Of a stretch of DNA of 46,094 nt, positions 30,213 to 38,723 are shown piece after piece. Made by a program: the position numbers and the translations under genes. The notes beneath the pieces are model-generated. The model made no database searches. It saw only the letters and a list, made by a program, of their open reading frames with translations, and was not told where the DNA came from. Numbering within the stretch: position 1 is the stretch's first letter; every line of letters starts with the position of its first letter. Source of the stretch: a virus; the IMG/VR virus record IMGVR_UViG_3300034683_000017, positions 1 to 46,094 of that record; one strand, 5' to 3'.

Positions 30213-32570
30213 ATGACACATGCTAATCCCCCTGCACAGGGGGCTGATTCCCTGCACTTTATCGTCTGCAAAACAGTACCTTCACAGAAGAAACCCGGAC
30301 GCACGGAGAAGATGCCGTGTAACGCTGCTGGCGAAGTGGTCAGTCTGCACGTCGCGGACCGGATGTCACATGCTCAGGCGGTTGCGGCGGCTTCCGCACT
30401 GGGTGAGTCATATCGTCCTGCGGTTATTCTTACGGGTGACGGACGTTTCTGCGTGGATATCGACGGGGCACTACAGGATGATAACACCTGGTCGCCGCTC
30501 GCGCTGGAGTTATGCACCACTTTCGCCGGTTGTTACGTGGAAGTGAGCAACAGCGGTAAAGGCTTACACATTTTTGGTTACAGTCCGTCCATCCCTGAGC
30601 ATAGCTGTAAAAATATTCCGCTGCACATCGAGCTGTACACCTCTGACCGTTTTATCTGTCTGGGAAGTGGTGCACGGGGTGACATGATGTTTAACGCGTC
30701 TGTGCCGCTCAATACCACGGTTGCCCGGTATTTCCCGCAGACCGAGCAAGTTACGGCGACGGAATGGACCACAACTCACGCTGAAGGCTCATGTCCAATT
30801 GAGGACGATGCGAAACTCATCGAAAAAGCCTGTTCCAGTAAAGGCGGTGTCGCGGCTGTTTTCGGTGGCAAAGCGACATTTAAAGACCTGTGGACGCGCA
30901 ATATTGAGGTACTGAGTGATGCGTATCCGGATGAGGACCGCGAGTATGACGGGTCGAGCGCCGATGCCGCGTTAGCCCAGCATCTGGCGTTCTGGACCGG
31001 TGGTAACTGTGAACGTATTGAACGCCTGATGCGTCTGTCTGCCCTGGTACGTCCTAAATGGGACAGTCACAAATCGTACATGCGACGTACCATTCTGGGC
31101 GCTTGCGCACGTCAGACAACTTATTACAGTGTCGGCGCACCGATTGAACTGGTGACTCCTGCTCAGGTCATTGAGACGGGTGCGCCGGTTATCCGCAGTG
31201 GGTATCAGTTTATTGGTGGCTCACAACTTGTTGACCACTTCAAAGGCTGCGTATATGTGGCAGACAGCCACCGTATTCTCACGCCCAACGGTCAGATGCT
31301 GAAGTCTGAGCAATTTAATGCGATGTACGGTGGTTACGTGTTCGCGCTGGATGACGGTAATGAGAAGACCACCAAAAAGGCTTTTGAAGCGTTCACCGAG
31401 AACCAGTGTATCATGTTCCCGAAAGTTGACCGCTCGACATTCCGCCCGGACCTGTCACAGGGTGCCATTATCGAAGAGGATGGTCTGCGTCATGTTAACG
31501 TATATGTGCCGGTAACAGTGGCGAGTTTTCCGGGCGATGTGACACCTTTCCTCACTCATCTGACCAAACTGTTACCCGTTGAGCGTGACCGTGAGATTCT
31601 GTTGTCCTACATGGCGGCGTGTGTACAGTACAAGGGTGTAAAATTTAAATGGGCACCGTTGCTGCAGGGTGTTGAAGGTAACGGTAAAACACTGTTCACA
31701 CTGTGCGTAATGGAAGCGGTCGGTTCACGTTACAGTCACATGCCGCCAGCGCAGGAGATTGGCGAGAAGTTCAACGCCTGGCTGTTCGATAAAATATTTA
31801 TCGGCGTGGAGGATATTTACGTTCCGGAGCAGAAACTTGAACTGATTGAAACACTCAAGCCGATGATTACCGGTGAGTACCTCGCTAAACGTGCGATGCA
31901 GCAGGACCAGGTGATGCACCGCCTGTGTGCTAACTTCATGTTTAACAGTAACCACAAGAACGCCGTGCGTAAGACCGCTAATGACCGCCGGTTCGCCATT
32001 TTCTACACCGCGCAGCAGGAGCATATGGATATTGTGCGCGACGGCATGGGCGGCGACTACTTCCCTAACCTGTATGACTGGCTCAAACGTGGCGGTGGAT
32101 TTGCAGCCGTAACGCATTATCTGGAGAACTACGATATTCCCGCGCAGTTTAACCCGGCAACACATTGTCAGCGTGCTCCGGAAACAAGTAGTACCCACGA
32201 GGCTGTGACAGCATCGCTCGGCAGTGTCGAGCAGGAAATTATGGAAGCAATCGACGAGGGTCGCCAGGGCTTTGCGGGTGGTTGGGTGAGCAGTAAGGCA
32301 CTGGACAACCTGTTACGCCAGATGCGCGCTGACCGCGCTGTACCGGTGGGTAAACGTCGTGACATGATGCGTCAACTGGGTTACGACTGGCATCCAGCGC
32401 TTAAAGACGGGCGTGTGAACAACGTGATAATGATTGATGGTGGTAAACCACGGTTATACATCAAGATTGGGCATATTCACGCTAACCTCACAAATGCGGC
32501 GGACGTGGCACGCCATTACGCAGCGGCACAGGGTGATACAAGTGCGTTAGCCTTTGCGGAAACTAAATAA
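30213..32570 (+). CDS. Primase-helicase (AEP primase plus SF3 helicase)
   Basis: A 785-aa two-domain enzyme. The N-terminal third resembles phage prim-pol/AEP proteins (VILTGDGRFCVDIDGAL and SGKGLHIFGY). The C-terminal part is a D5-like SF3 helicase with Walker A (GVEGNGKTLF) and a Walker B-like IFIGVEDIY. It primes and unwinds DNA for the family B polymerase. SD ACAGAGAGACAG. The stretch VTPFLTHLTKLLPVERDRE is nearly duplicated in the 25101-25940 protein. Confidence 0.87.
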   Translation: MTHANPPAQGADSLHFIVCKTVPSQKKPGRTEKMPCNAAGEVVSLHVADRMSHAQAVAAASALGESYRPAVILTGDGRFCVDIDGALQDDNTWSPLALELCTTFAGCYVEVSNSGKGLHIFGYSPSIPEHSCKNIPLHIELYTSDRFICLGSGARGDMMFNASVPLNTTVARYFPQTEQVTATEWTTTHAEGSCPIEDDAKLIEKACSSKGGVAAVFGGKATFKDLWTRNIEVLSDAYPDEDREYDGSSADAALAQHLAFWTGGNCERIERLMRLSALVRPKWDSHKSYMRRTILGACARQTTYYSVGAPIELVTPAQVIETGAPVIRSGYQFIGGSQLVDHFKGCVYVADSHRILTPNGQMLKSEQFNAMYGGYVFALDDGNEKTTKKAFEAFTENQCIMFPKVDRSTFRPDLSQGAIIEEDGLRHVNVYVPVTVASFPGDVTPFLTHLTKLLPVERDREILLSYMAACVQYKGVKFKWAPLLQGVEGNGKTLFTLCVMEAVGSRYSHMPPAQEIGEKFNAWLFDKIFIGVEDIYVPEQKLELIETLKPMITGEYLAKRAMQQDQVMHRLCANFMFNSNHKNAVRKTANDRRFAIFYTAQQEHMDIVRDGMGGDYFPNLYDWLKRGGGFAAVTHYLENYDIPAQFNPATHCQRAPETSSTHEAVTASLGSVEQEIMEAIDEGRQGFAGGWVSSKALDNLLRQMRADRAVPVGKRRDMMRQLGYDWHPALKDGRVNNVIMIDGGKPRLYIKIGHIHANLTNAADVARHYAAAQGDTSALAFAETK

Positions 32571-32590
32571 GCCCTTCGGGGCTTTTTTTT
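32570..32590 (+). terminator. Intrinsic terminator after primase-helicase
   Basis: Stem AGCCC/GGGCT with TTCG loop and a T8 tract. Confidence 0.88.
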
Positions 32591-32600
32591 GCAATTAGTA

Positions 32601-32629
32601 TTGACGAACCCGTCAATGGGGAGTATAGT
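32601..32629 (+). promoter_or_regulatory. Rightward promoter with perfect palindromic operator
   Basis: -35 TTGACG, 17 bases, -10 TATAGT; operator TTGACG-AACC-CGTCAA (32601-32616). Followed by the shared leader with AGTTC/GAACT hairpin and GAGGAAATACAAA. Confidence 0.88.
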
Positions 32630-32662
32630 TAGTTCATAGACAACGAACTGAGGAAATACAAA

Positions 32663-32905
32663 ATGAAAGCAATTTGCACACTGGTAAAGTCAAACATGAT
32701 GCGTGGTGGTTTTCTGGCTAAAGACTCTAACATGGAAACTTTTGCGACTTGTGCAAAAGTGTTGAAAACAGAAGAAGATACAAGTAAAGGTCAATATCGG
32801 ATTTGTTTCACACGTGGGCTTTTGCAAGGAAAAACAGCATATGCCCGTGATTTCGATGAATTAAATGATAAGTGTGCGTGTATTGCCAGAGATTTTTTCA
32901 ATTGA
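32663..32905 (+). CDS. Hypothetical early protein
   Basis: This 80-aa basic protein with five Cys starts MKAICTLVKSNMMRGGFLAK. It sits alone between a terminator/promoter on the left and another terminator/promoter cassette on the right, so it is a self-contained moron-like unit. Not recognised. Confidence 0.65.
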   Translation: MKAICTLVKSNMMRGGFLAKDSNMETFATCAKVLKTEEDTSKGQYRICFTRGLLQGKTAYARDFDELNDKCACIARDFFN

Positions 32906-32982
32906 TTTACTGAAGAGAGCAAAATGACCACTCGACTACCCAAAGTATCCGATTAAAGCGGATTTGGGGGAGTAACCACATA

Positions 32983-33010
32983 TCCCGGCGGAAGTCGGGA
33001 TTTTTTTTAA
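32983..33010 (+). terminator. Rightward terminator (copy of 25069 element)
   Basis: Stem TCCCG/CGGGA and T8. The preceding bases also copy the last codons of the 25101-25940 gene (K-A-x-L-G-E-stop). Confidence 0.85.
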
Positions 33011-33017
33011 TTTAATG

Positions 33018-33046
33018 TTGACGGACTCGTCAATGATGAGTATAGT
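33018..33046 (+). promoter_or_regulatory. Rightward promoter with perfect palindromic operator
   Basis: -35 TTGACG, 17 bases, -10 TATAGT; operator TTGACG-GACT-CGTCAA (33018-33033). Starts the small-gene operon 33081-35592. Confidence 0.88.
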
Positions 33047-33080
33047 TAGTTCATAGACAACGAACTGAAGGAAATACAAA

Positions 33081-33254
33081 ATGACTAAATCATACATGAA
33101 GAAAGTTCTGAAACACTGGGTGAAAGAGTACAAGATTACGCTTGAAGACGCTGTTACCATCGCATGTAAAAGTCACCCACAGCACGCGTCATTAATCATC
33201 GACGCTCAAACAGCGATCATGACTGAGAATATTTTACGTGATGCTGGACTCTGA
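33081..33254 (+). CDS. Small hypothetical early protein
   Basis: A 57-aa helical basic protein (MTKSYMKKVLKHWVKEYKIT then LEDAVTIACKSHPQHASLII). SD AAGGA in the shared leader. Overlaps the next gene by 14 bases. Unknown function. Confidence 0.7.
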   Translation: MTKSYMKKVLKHWVKEYKITLEDAVTIACKSHPQHASLIIDAQTAIMTENILRDAGL

Positions 33255-33516
33255 GAAAAAAGCAATCGCCCTGTTTGAAAGAATGGGGCGAGACGAAGTG
33301 GAGCGACGCCTGGATGAGCTATCTGGCGCGGCAGAGGAGCGGTATCGGGTCGCCGACCATATCCCGAATGAGTGGACTGTTATTGATTTCATGACATCTG
33401 ATGAACGTGAAGAACGCTACTTGTTGGTTATGTCACTTACTTTGTGCACAAATCCACGGGGAGAAGCACGCAAACGAATAGAAAATCGTTTAAAACAAAG
33501 AAGAGGTAACAAATGA
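33241..33516 (+). CDS. Hypothetical early protein
   Basis: This 91-aa charged, helical protein starts at ATG 33241 (a GTG one codon earlier is possible). It has RMGRDEVERRLDELSGAAEE and a basic C-terminal tail (RKRIENRLKQRRG), which could bind nucleic acid. Overlaps the next gene by ATGA. No known domain. Confidence 0.65.
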   Translation: MLDSEKKAIALFERMGRDEVERRLDELSGAAEERYRVADHIPNEWTVIDFMTSDEREERYLLVMSLTLCTNPRGEARKRIENRLKQRRGNK

Positions 33517-33686
33517 AAAACATTATTAGCCATCACAAACTGTCTGACCTGCTGTGTGATATGACCGAGGTTCAGGCGTTGACTATGCTGTCACGTATGC
33601 GTGCGCAGGCTGACCGGGAAGGACTGTGTGTCACTCGTCTCATTGTTGGAGGCAAAGTGTGGGAGATGTGGATATGGAAACACTAA
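33513..33686 (+). CDS. Small hypothetical early protein
   Basis: A 57-aa protein starting on the ATGA overlap. Helical first part (MTEVQALTMLSRMRAQADRE), then strands with Val, Trp and a basic end. It overlaps the following gene by 13 bases. The compact overlaps support co-translation. Confidence 0.65.
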   Translation: MKNIISHHKLSDLLCDMTEVQALTMLSRMRAQADREGLCVTRLIVGGKVWEMWIWKH

Positions 33687-33871
33687 GTTACTGTCAATTG
33701 ATGGAGCGCTGTTTAGCAGCTGAGGCGCGTGTTGCTGAACTGGAGTCCCGCAGGGTGAAACTTCCGAAAATACGCAGTGCAACCGAATTCCTTTTCCCGG
33801 TAGCTGTTTACTCCGCACAGGAATTGACAGCAGCACTCACCAGGTGTGACATCAAGTGGGAGGCTGAGTGA
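33674..33871 (+). CDS. Small coiled-coil early protein
   Basis: This is a 65-aa protein from ATG 33674 (SD GGGAG). The start METLSYCQLMERCLAAEARV forms a zipper-like helix, as in many short phage proteins of this kind. The end is less ordered. Unknown function. Confidence 0.65.
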   Translation: METLSYCQLMERCLAAEARVAELESRRVKLPKIRSATEFLFPVAVYSAQELTAALTRCDIKWEAE

Positions 33872-34167
33872 AGTCTGTGTTGTTCGCCCTGGACGGTGTA
33901 CTGCGGGATGCGCAGGGCGAACCCATTAAGGATAATATTGCGCTCGCAAGGGCGCTGTACTGTGCGGGTCATGATGTACTGGTGACCGGTCCACGTGATG
34001 CGTATGAATGGTTACACAAACACGATGTGACATATGATGACCTGTTAGCCGGTCGTCACATTACGCTTGACGCCACGAAACTGATGTTTGCGGTTGTCAA
34101 TGATGAAGCAATGGCGCACGCGCTCAAATGCGCAGGTGTGCATACCTGGAGATATGAAAATGCGTAA
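33868..34167 (+). CDS. HAD-like protein lacking the usual nucleophile
   Basis: This 99-aa protein starts with GTG overlapping the previous stop. It opens SVLFALDGVLRDAQ, the HAD motif I strand, but with Ala where the nucleophilic Asp (D-x-D) is expected. Motif II seems present (LVTGPRDAYEW). It is much shorter than usual phosphatases. Probably a binding-only or degenerate HAD protein. Confidence 0.55.
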   Translation: MKSVLFALDGVLRDAQGEPIKDNIALARALYCAGHDVLVTGPRDAYEWLHKHDVTYDDLLAGRHITLDATKLMFAVVNDEAMAHALKCAGVHTWRYENA

Positions 34168-34450
34168 ATTGCTGTTCTGTTTGATGCTGTGCGGTACTGC
34201 TAATGCAGCTGTTACTGCTGAGACAAATGAATCACGGGTTGCTAACCTGCTCTTTAACGGCTGTAGCGCTCAACGTGCGCAAATGGGTGTGCAGGAAATT
34301 ATTAAACGGGCTAACCCGGATGGTAACCCCGCAGCGACCGACCTCATCATTAAAGGTTACAAGTTCGGTATTGATTACCCGAATGTCGGATGCAACCAGT
34401 TCTTCACTGTTGTTATTGACCAGTTAGTTAACGCCCGGAGCAAAGCGTAA
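34160..34450 (+). CDS. Exported protein of unknown function
   Basis: This is a 96-aa protein from ATG 34160 (SD GGAG, 8 bases; another ATG lies two codons earlier). A Sec signal (MRKLLFCLMLCGTANA) is followed by a soluble domain with two Cys in FNGCSAQRA and NVGCNQFF that could pair in the periplasm. It is part of the small-gene operon. Could modify the envelope or lysis timing; not recognised. Confidence 0.65.
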   Translation: MRKLLFCLMLCGTANAAVTAETNESRVANLLFNGCSAQRAQMGVQEIIKRANPDGNPAATDLIIKGYKFGIDYPNVGCNQFFTVVIDQLVNARSKA

Positions 34451-35592
34451 TGACTATTCTGACGGAAGAGAAATTACTGGCCGACGTGGCTGCAGGAATG
34501 AGTGGTTGCGCTATTGCGAAAAAGTACGGTATGACCCCTGGCAACATTAACCGCCGCATCAAACGTCTCGGTGCGCGCGGTTTGGGTCACGGTGGTAATG
34601 TATCCCGCTTTGTACCGGACGGTTACAAGGTGAAAGGTACATCGTCACTGGTGAAGGAGGACGGGACTGTAGCGCTACAATGGGTTAAAACCGATGTGGA
34701 CGCCGAGCGTCAGTTGAAAATGATGCAGGAAGCGATTGCGGCGCTCACAGAGTGTTTATCCCCGCTAGAGGAAATTAATTTAATATCCCGTGATGAGGAT
34801 AGCACTCTCTTGAACATGTACACAGTAACAGATGCGCACATTGGCATGTTGGCATGTGAAGAAGAGGGTGGAGACGATTATGATACCAAAATTGCGGAGC
34901 GGATTATATCGTCGTGGTTCAAATCAGCGACAATATTGGCACCCAACGCAACAGAGTGTCTCATTAACCTTCAGGGGGATTTCCTGCACTTCGACGGCCT
35001 GAAGGCGGTTACACCAACATCCGGACATATCCTCGACTCTGATACACGTTTCTTCAAAGTGGTCCAGACCGCTATCCGTGTAATTAAGCGAGCCGTGAAT
35101 ATGTGTCTGGAGAAGCATCGGAAAGTGACGCTACTAATCGCCACGGGCAACCACGACCTCGCGTCCGCCGTATGGTTGCGAGAGATGTTTAAAGAGGTGT
35201 ATAGCAATAATCCCCGCGTGGCCATTGTAGACGAACAGAGTCCCTACTATGCAATCGAATTCGGTAAAGTAATGATTGGCGTACATCACGGGCACTGTTC
35301 CAGGATGGAAAAGCTGGACGCAGTATTTGCCAGTAAGTTCCGGGAGATTTACGGTCGTACTAAGTTTGGCTACCTGCACATGGGGCATTATCATCATCGG
35401 AAGGTAGCAGAGAGCAACATGTTCATTACTGAGATGCACCAAACTCTGGCAGCCAAAGACGAGTATTCAAGTAACGGAGGTTATGACTCAGGAAGAAGTG
35501 CCACAGTCATAACATATCATCGAGACTACGGCGAGATTGGTAGAATATCAATCCCCGTAGAGATGATTAAGGACCAGTACGGACTGGAATAG
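34450..35592 (+). CDS. Metallophosphoesterase with N-terminal helix-turn-helix
   Basis: A 380-aa protein. Residues 1-45 are a resolvase-like HTH (GCAIAKKYGMTPGNINRRIK). The rest is a calcineurin-like phosphoesterase: TDAHIG, LINLQGDFLH, IATGNHD, VHHGHC and HMGHYHH hold the metal ligands. DNA binding plus a phosphoesterase suggests a nuclease or DNA-end processing role. The terminator follows immediately. Confidence 0.82.
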   Translation: MTILTEEKLLADVAAGMSGCAIAKKYGMTPGNINRRIKRLGARGLGHGGNVSRFVPDGYKVKGTSSLVKEDGTVALQWVKTDVDAERQLKMMQEAIAALTECLSPLEEINLISRDEDSTLLNMYTVTDAHIGMLACEEEGGDDYDTKIAERIISSWFKSATILAPNATECLINLQGDFLHFDGLKAVTPTSGHILDSDTRFFKVVQTAIRVIKRAVNMCLEKHRKVTLLIATGNHDLASAVWLREMFKEVYSNNPRVAIVDEQSPYYAIEFGKVMIGVHHGHCSRMEKLDAVFASKFREIYGRTKFGYLHMGHYHHRKVAESNMFITEMHQTLAAKDEYSSNGGYDSGRSATVITYHRDYGEIGRISIPVEMIKDQYGLE

Positions 35593-35606
35593 TATCAGGT
35601 AAATAA

Positions 35607-35633
35607 AAAGCCCGCATTTAGCGGGCTTTGTTT
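35607..35633. terminator. Bidirectional terminator
   Basis: A 9-bp perfect stem AAAGCCCGC/GCGGGCTTT with loop ATTTA, T-rich on both sides. It separates convergent units. Confidence 0.88.
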
Positions 35634-35635
35634 TG

Positions 35636-35842
35636 CTACTGTATAGTACTAACCCATGTATCATTATTAAACGTAACATTTACTACAGCCACTGTTTGGG
35701 ATGGGTTAATAACTGTTCTGATATTTTCAAAAGTAAAATGAATCATATTGTCAATGTGTCGGATGTTTTTGACAAACATTTCCATACCCATAATATTAAA
35801 CTTATCGCCAGGTTTAATATCACTTGTTTTAACCAGTCCCAT
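35636..35842 (-). CDS. Small beta-rich hypothetical protein
   Basis: This 68-aa protein looks like an SH3-like barrel: IKPGDKFNIMGMEMFVKNI then MIHFTFENIRTVINPSQTV. The same pattern occurs in the 43349-43546 protein. Second gene of the leftward unit after the zinc-ribbon gene. Unknown function. Confidence 0.6.
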   Translation of the reverse strand: MGLVKTSDIKPGDKFNIMGMEMFVKNIRHIDNMIHFTFENIRTVINPSQTVAVVNVTFNNDTWVSTIQ

Positions 35843-35845
35843 ATC

Positions 35846-36433
35846 TCATTTACCTCCACAATTACGGCAGCGACCATTCGCTACATAACGCTCAGATATT
35901 GTATTGCAGTTTTTACAGGGTTCATAAGGCATGTACCACTTCTGACCCGCCTCAATAGCTATTTGACGTGGTGTTTTCATCTTGACAGTGGTCAAAGTGA
36001 TGTTGCCGATATTCAATCCCATCTCAGCCAACTGTATGGCCTGTTCCAGTGTTTTCCGTTGGCGCTTCATTTCCTCAATAGTTGCGTTTAATTGTTCAAG
36101 AGTGAAACGCATTGTGTCTACATGGTTAGTGCTTTTTTGAAGCGACTGAGAGACTTTAGCGTCTTTACTAATCTTAGAACATATCGCGCATTTACTACCA
36201 CGGTAGACACCAGGATGACCGCATTTTGACATGCGTTTGGTGCCGATTCTGAGGCCGTTATTAGGGTTGTTCCATAACTGGTCCAGTAACCATTGCTCGT
36301 GCTCATCGTCAGAATTAGTTCTGTTTTTGAAACGTCTCACGAAGTCTTCATGATTGTGTCGGGCGCAAAGTGTACAAAGTCCCGTGTCTTCATGAAACGT
36401 TTTACAATCACAATTCTCTTTAAGATGGTACAT
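35846..36433 (-). CDS. Zinc-ribbon protein
   Basis: This is a 195-aa protein from ATG 36433 (upstream ATGs overlap the promoter or lack an SD; GGGG lies 9 bases before). Three Cys pairs or groups look like zinc ribbons: CDCKTF with CTLCARH, CGHPGVYRGSKCAICSK, and CKNCNTI with CRNCGG, flanking a coiled-coil middle (LEQLNATIEEMKRQRKTLEQ). It lies right beside the second 291-bp repeat and could be a regulator, but that is inference. Confidence 0.7.
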   Translation of the reverse strand: MYHLKENCDCKTFHEDTGLCTLCARHNHEDFVRRFKNRTNSDDEHEQWLLDQLWNNPNNGLRIGTKRMSKCGHPGVYRGSKCAICSKISKDAKVSQSLQKSTNHVDTMRFTLEQLNATIEEMKRQRKTLEQAIQLAEMGLNIGNITLTTVKMKTPRQIAIEAGQKWYMPYEPCKNCNTISERYVANGRCRNCGGK

Positions 36434-36470
36434 TTGTATAAGCCCCATATACTGTATATTTGGTTTATAC

Positions 36471-36499
36471 ATTATCACAGGGGTTATTTGCCGCGTCAA
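36471..36499 (-). promoter_or_regulatory. Leftward promoter with operator half-site
   Basis: -35 TTGACG, 17 bases, -10 GATAAT (leftward). Only the -35 half of the palindrome is kept (TTATTT-GCCG-CGTCAA), so it may escape the shared control. Confidence 0.75.
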
Positions 36500-36784
36500 T
36501 ACCTCATTTTACCCCAAAATACCACGGATATCGGGGTGACGAATTTACTTTCACAATCAGCAGCTTACGCGCATAACCGAAAACCCCGTACATTTTCACT
36601 ATATTCTCCCTTCCCTCTTATTACCGTTTGTATGTTGTATATATACATCCTTTTACTATCTTACTACCTATATAATTACTATTTTATAAGGGTATTAAGG
36701 GTATAAGTAATAAGTAACAGAAAACTAAATAGTTTTTTATACCCCGATGACATACCCCGAACGAGTTTTAACGGGGTATGTGGC
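36494..36784. repeat. 291-bp direct repeat, copy 2
   Basis: Near-copy of 4855-5145, same length and orientation, between the leftward zinc-ribbon promoter and the rightward terminase promoter. Inverted repeat ACATACCCCG/CGGGGTATGT at 36750-36781. Confidence 0.87.
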
Positions 36785-36809
36785 AATGACGGGGCAGTCA
36801 TGGTAGAAT
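36781..36809 (+). promoter_or_regulatory. Rightward promoter of packaging operon
   Basis: Extended -10 TG-G-TAGAAT (36801-36809), 22 bases after the inverted repeat, as at copy 1. No clear -35. Confidence 0.5.
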
Positions 36810-36842
36810 CGTGGCATTAGAGACAATAGCGTGGGGGCTATC

Positions 36843-37283
36843 ATGACAAGACCTCTGACTGAGAAACAGGAAGCATTCTGCCGCGCGTTTGTGGAAACGG
36901 GTAACGCAAGCGAGGCATATCGTCGCGCGTATGATGCGAAGAACATGGGGCAGAACACCATCGCCGTGAAAGCATCTGAAATGCTCAACAAGGATAATAT
37001 TTCGGTAAGACTGCAACAGTTGCGCGAGGTTCACCAGAAGCGCCACAACGTGACAGTCGATTCACTCGTTGCGGAACTGGAAGAAATTAAAAACGTTGCG
37101 CTGTCAGCCGAGACGCCGCAATCATCCGCAGCTGTGGCGGCAGTGCTCGGTAAAGCGAAACTGATGGGACTGGATAAGCAACTTGTTCAGTTGTCCGGTG
37201 GTCTGGATAATACGAATACAAATATCAACATTACCGCCGAAGACGTGAAAGTATTTAAAAAGGCGTTCAACGATGAATTTTAA
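36843..37283 (+). CDS. Terminase small subunit
   Basis: This is a 146-aa protein from ATG 36843 (SD GGGGG). TRPLTEKQEAFCRAFVETGN, SEAYRRAYDAKNM and VKASEMLNKDNISVRL are hallmarks of the Terminase_2 family. It recognises phage DNA to start packaging. First gene of the packaging operon, just after the repeat, and it overlaps the large subunit by 11 bases. Confidence 0.9.
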   Translation: MTRPLTEKQEAFCRAFVETGNASEAYRRAYDAKNMGQNTIAVKASEMLNKDNISVRLQQLREVHQKRHNVTVDSLVAELEEIKNVALSAETPQSSAAVAAVLGKAKLMGLDKQLVQLSGGLDNTNTNINITAEDVKVFKKAFNDEF

Positions 37284-38721
37284 TTCTCCAAAAGAATTAA
37301 AAATACTGCGCCTCGCACTTGAGGAAGATTTCACTTTATTTGCCCGTTTCTTCTTCAAAGTTTTAAAAGGGACTAAGTTTGTATTCAGTGACCATCATCA
37401 TGTGATTTGTGATGCGTTGATGGATGTATTTTACGGTCGCACCACTCATTTAATAATTAACATGCCGCCCCGTTATTCAAAAACCGAACTGGCTGTTAAA
37501 TTATTTTCCGCGTGGTGCTACGTTAAAAACCCAAAGTGTGAATTTATTCACCTGTCGTATGCTGATATTCTCGCACTGGATAACTCCGAATCAATCAAAT
37601 CAGTTTTGAAGTGCGAAGAGTTTCAAAAACTGTGGCCACACGTGACCATCAAGGCGAACAAGGACTCAAAGAAAGCGTGGGGTACTGAGCAGGGTGGGGT
37701 ATTTTACGCGACGGCTGCTGGTGGTCCTATCACGGGCTTTGGTGCCGGTAAACTGGACGACTTTGAGAACGGTAACGGATTTGGCGGTGCGATCATCATC
37801 GATGACCCGTTGAAGCCGGATGACGCGTATTCTGACCCGAAACGTAACGGTGTTAACCGTCGCTGGGATGAAACCATCAAATCACGTTTTAACTCCACAA
37901 AGACACCCTGCATTGTCATCATGCAGCGTCTCCACGAAGAGGACTTCTGCGGCACGCTGTTGAAGGACGAGGAATATAATTTCCGTCACCTGATACTCCC
38001 CGCCATTGTCGATGAAGGTTTACCGACAGAGCGCGCATTGTGGCCCCAGAAACACTCTCTGGACGCTCTCAAAGCGATGCAGAAGAAAAACTCGTACATG
38101 TTCTCCGGTCAGATGCAGCAACGTCCCTCACCGCTCGGAGGCGGTATTCTGAAGGGGTCATGGTTCGGACGCTACACCGTTGTACCAAAGCTGAAATACA
38201 GAGCGATATTCATCGATACGGCACAGAAAGCTAAAGAGCATAACGACTATCAGGTTGCCGAACTGTGGGGACTCGGCGAAGATGGATACCTGTACCTCCT
38301 CGACATCATGCGTGACAAATTCGAAGCGTATGAGCTTGAGGTAAAAATCCCTGACTTCTGGAACAAACACCGCAATGACAAAAACGGTCGTTTGCGTTAT
38401 ATGGCTGTCGAAGATAAATCATCCGGTACAGAACTTATCCAGAAGATTCGCCGCAAAATTAAACCCGTGATACCCGTGCGGGAGATACCACGTGGGCCGG
38501 CGGCAAATAAATTAACCCGTGTGATGGACGTACAGGGTTACATTGAGTCAGGATATGTTAAGATACCCGAAGATGCCCCGTGGGTTCATGACTTCGTTAC
38601 GGAGTGTGAAGCGTTTACCGCTGATGACACACACGCTCACGATGACCAGATTGACCCGATGTGTGACGCAATTAGTCAAATGCTCCACAATGGCAAAGCA
38701 ACCGTTTCGGAGATTTTATAA
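37273..38721 (+). CDS. Terminase large subunit
   Basis: This 482-aa packaging ATPase-nuclease has Walker A (MPPRYSKTE), Walker B (AIIIDDPLKPDD), and an RNase H-like nuclease with FIDTAQK (near 310), AVEDKSSG and HAHDDQIDPMCDA. It drives DNA into the prohead through the portal and cuts it. Confidence 0.93.
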   Translation: MNFNSPKELKILRLALEEDFTLFARFFFKVLKGTKFVFSDHHHVICDALMDVFYGRTTHLIINMPPRYSKTELAVKLFSAWCYVKNPKCEFIHLSYADILALDNSESIKSVLKCEEFQKLWPHVTIKANKDSKKAWGTEQGGVFYATAAGGPITGFGAGKLDDFENGNGFGGAIIIDDPLKPDDAYSDPKRNGVNRRWDETIKSRFNSTKTPCIVIMQRLHEEDFCGTLLKDEEYNFRHLILPAIVDEGLPTERALWPQKHSLDALKAMQKKNSYMFSGQMQQRPSPLGGGILKGSWFGRYTVVPKLKYRAIFIDTAQKAKEHNDYQVAELWGLGEDGYLYLLDIMRDKFEAYELEVKIPDFWNKHRNDKNGRLRYMAVEDKSSGTELIQKIRRKIKPVIPVREIPRGPAANKLTRVMDVQGYIESGYVKIPEDAPWVHDFVTECEAFTADDTHAHDDQIDPMCDAISQMLHNGKATVSEIL

Positions 38722-38723
38722 AC

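Noticed and set aside
32936-33160. 74-codon minus ORF across a terminator and promoter
   Set aside because: It covers regulatory DNA copied from 25 kb and is not protein-like.
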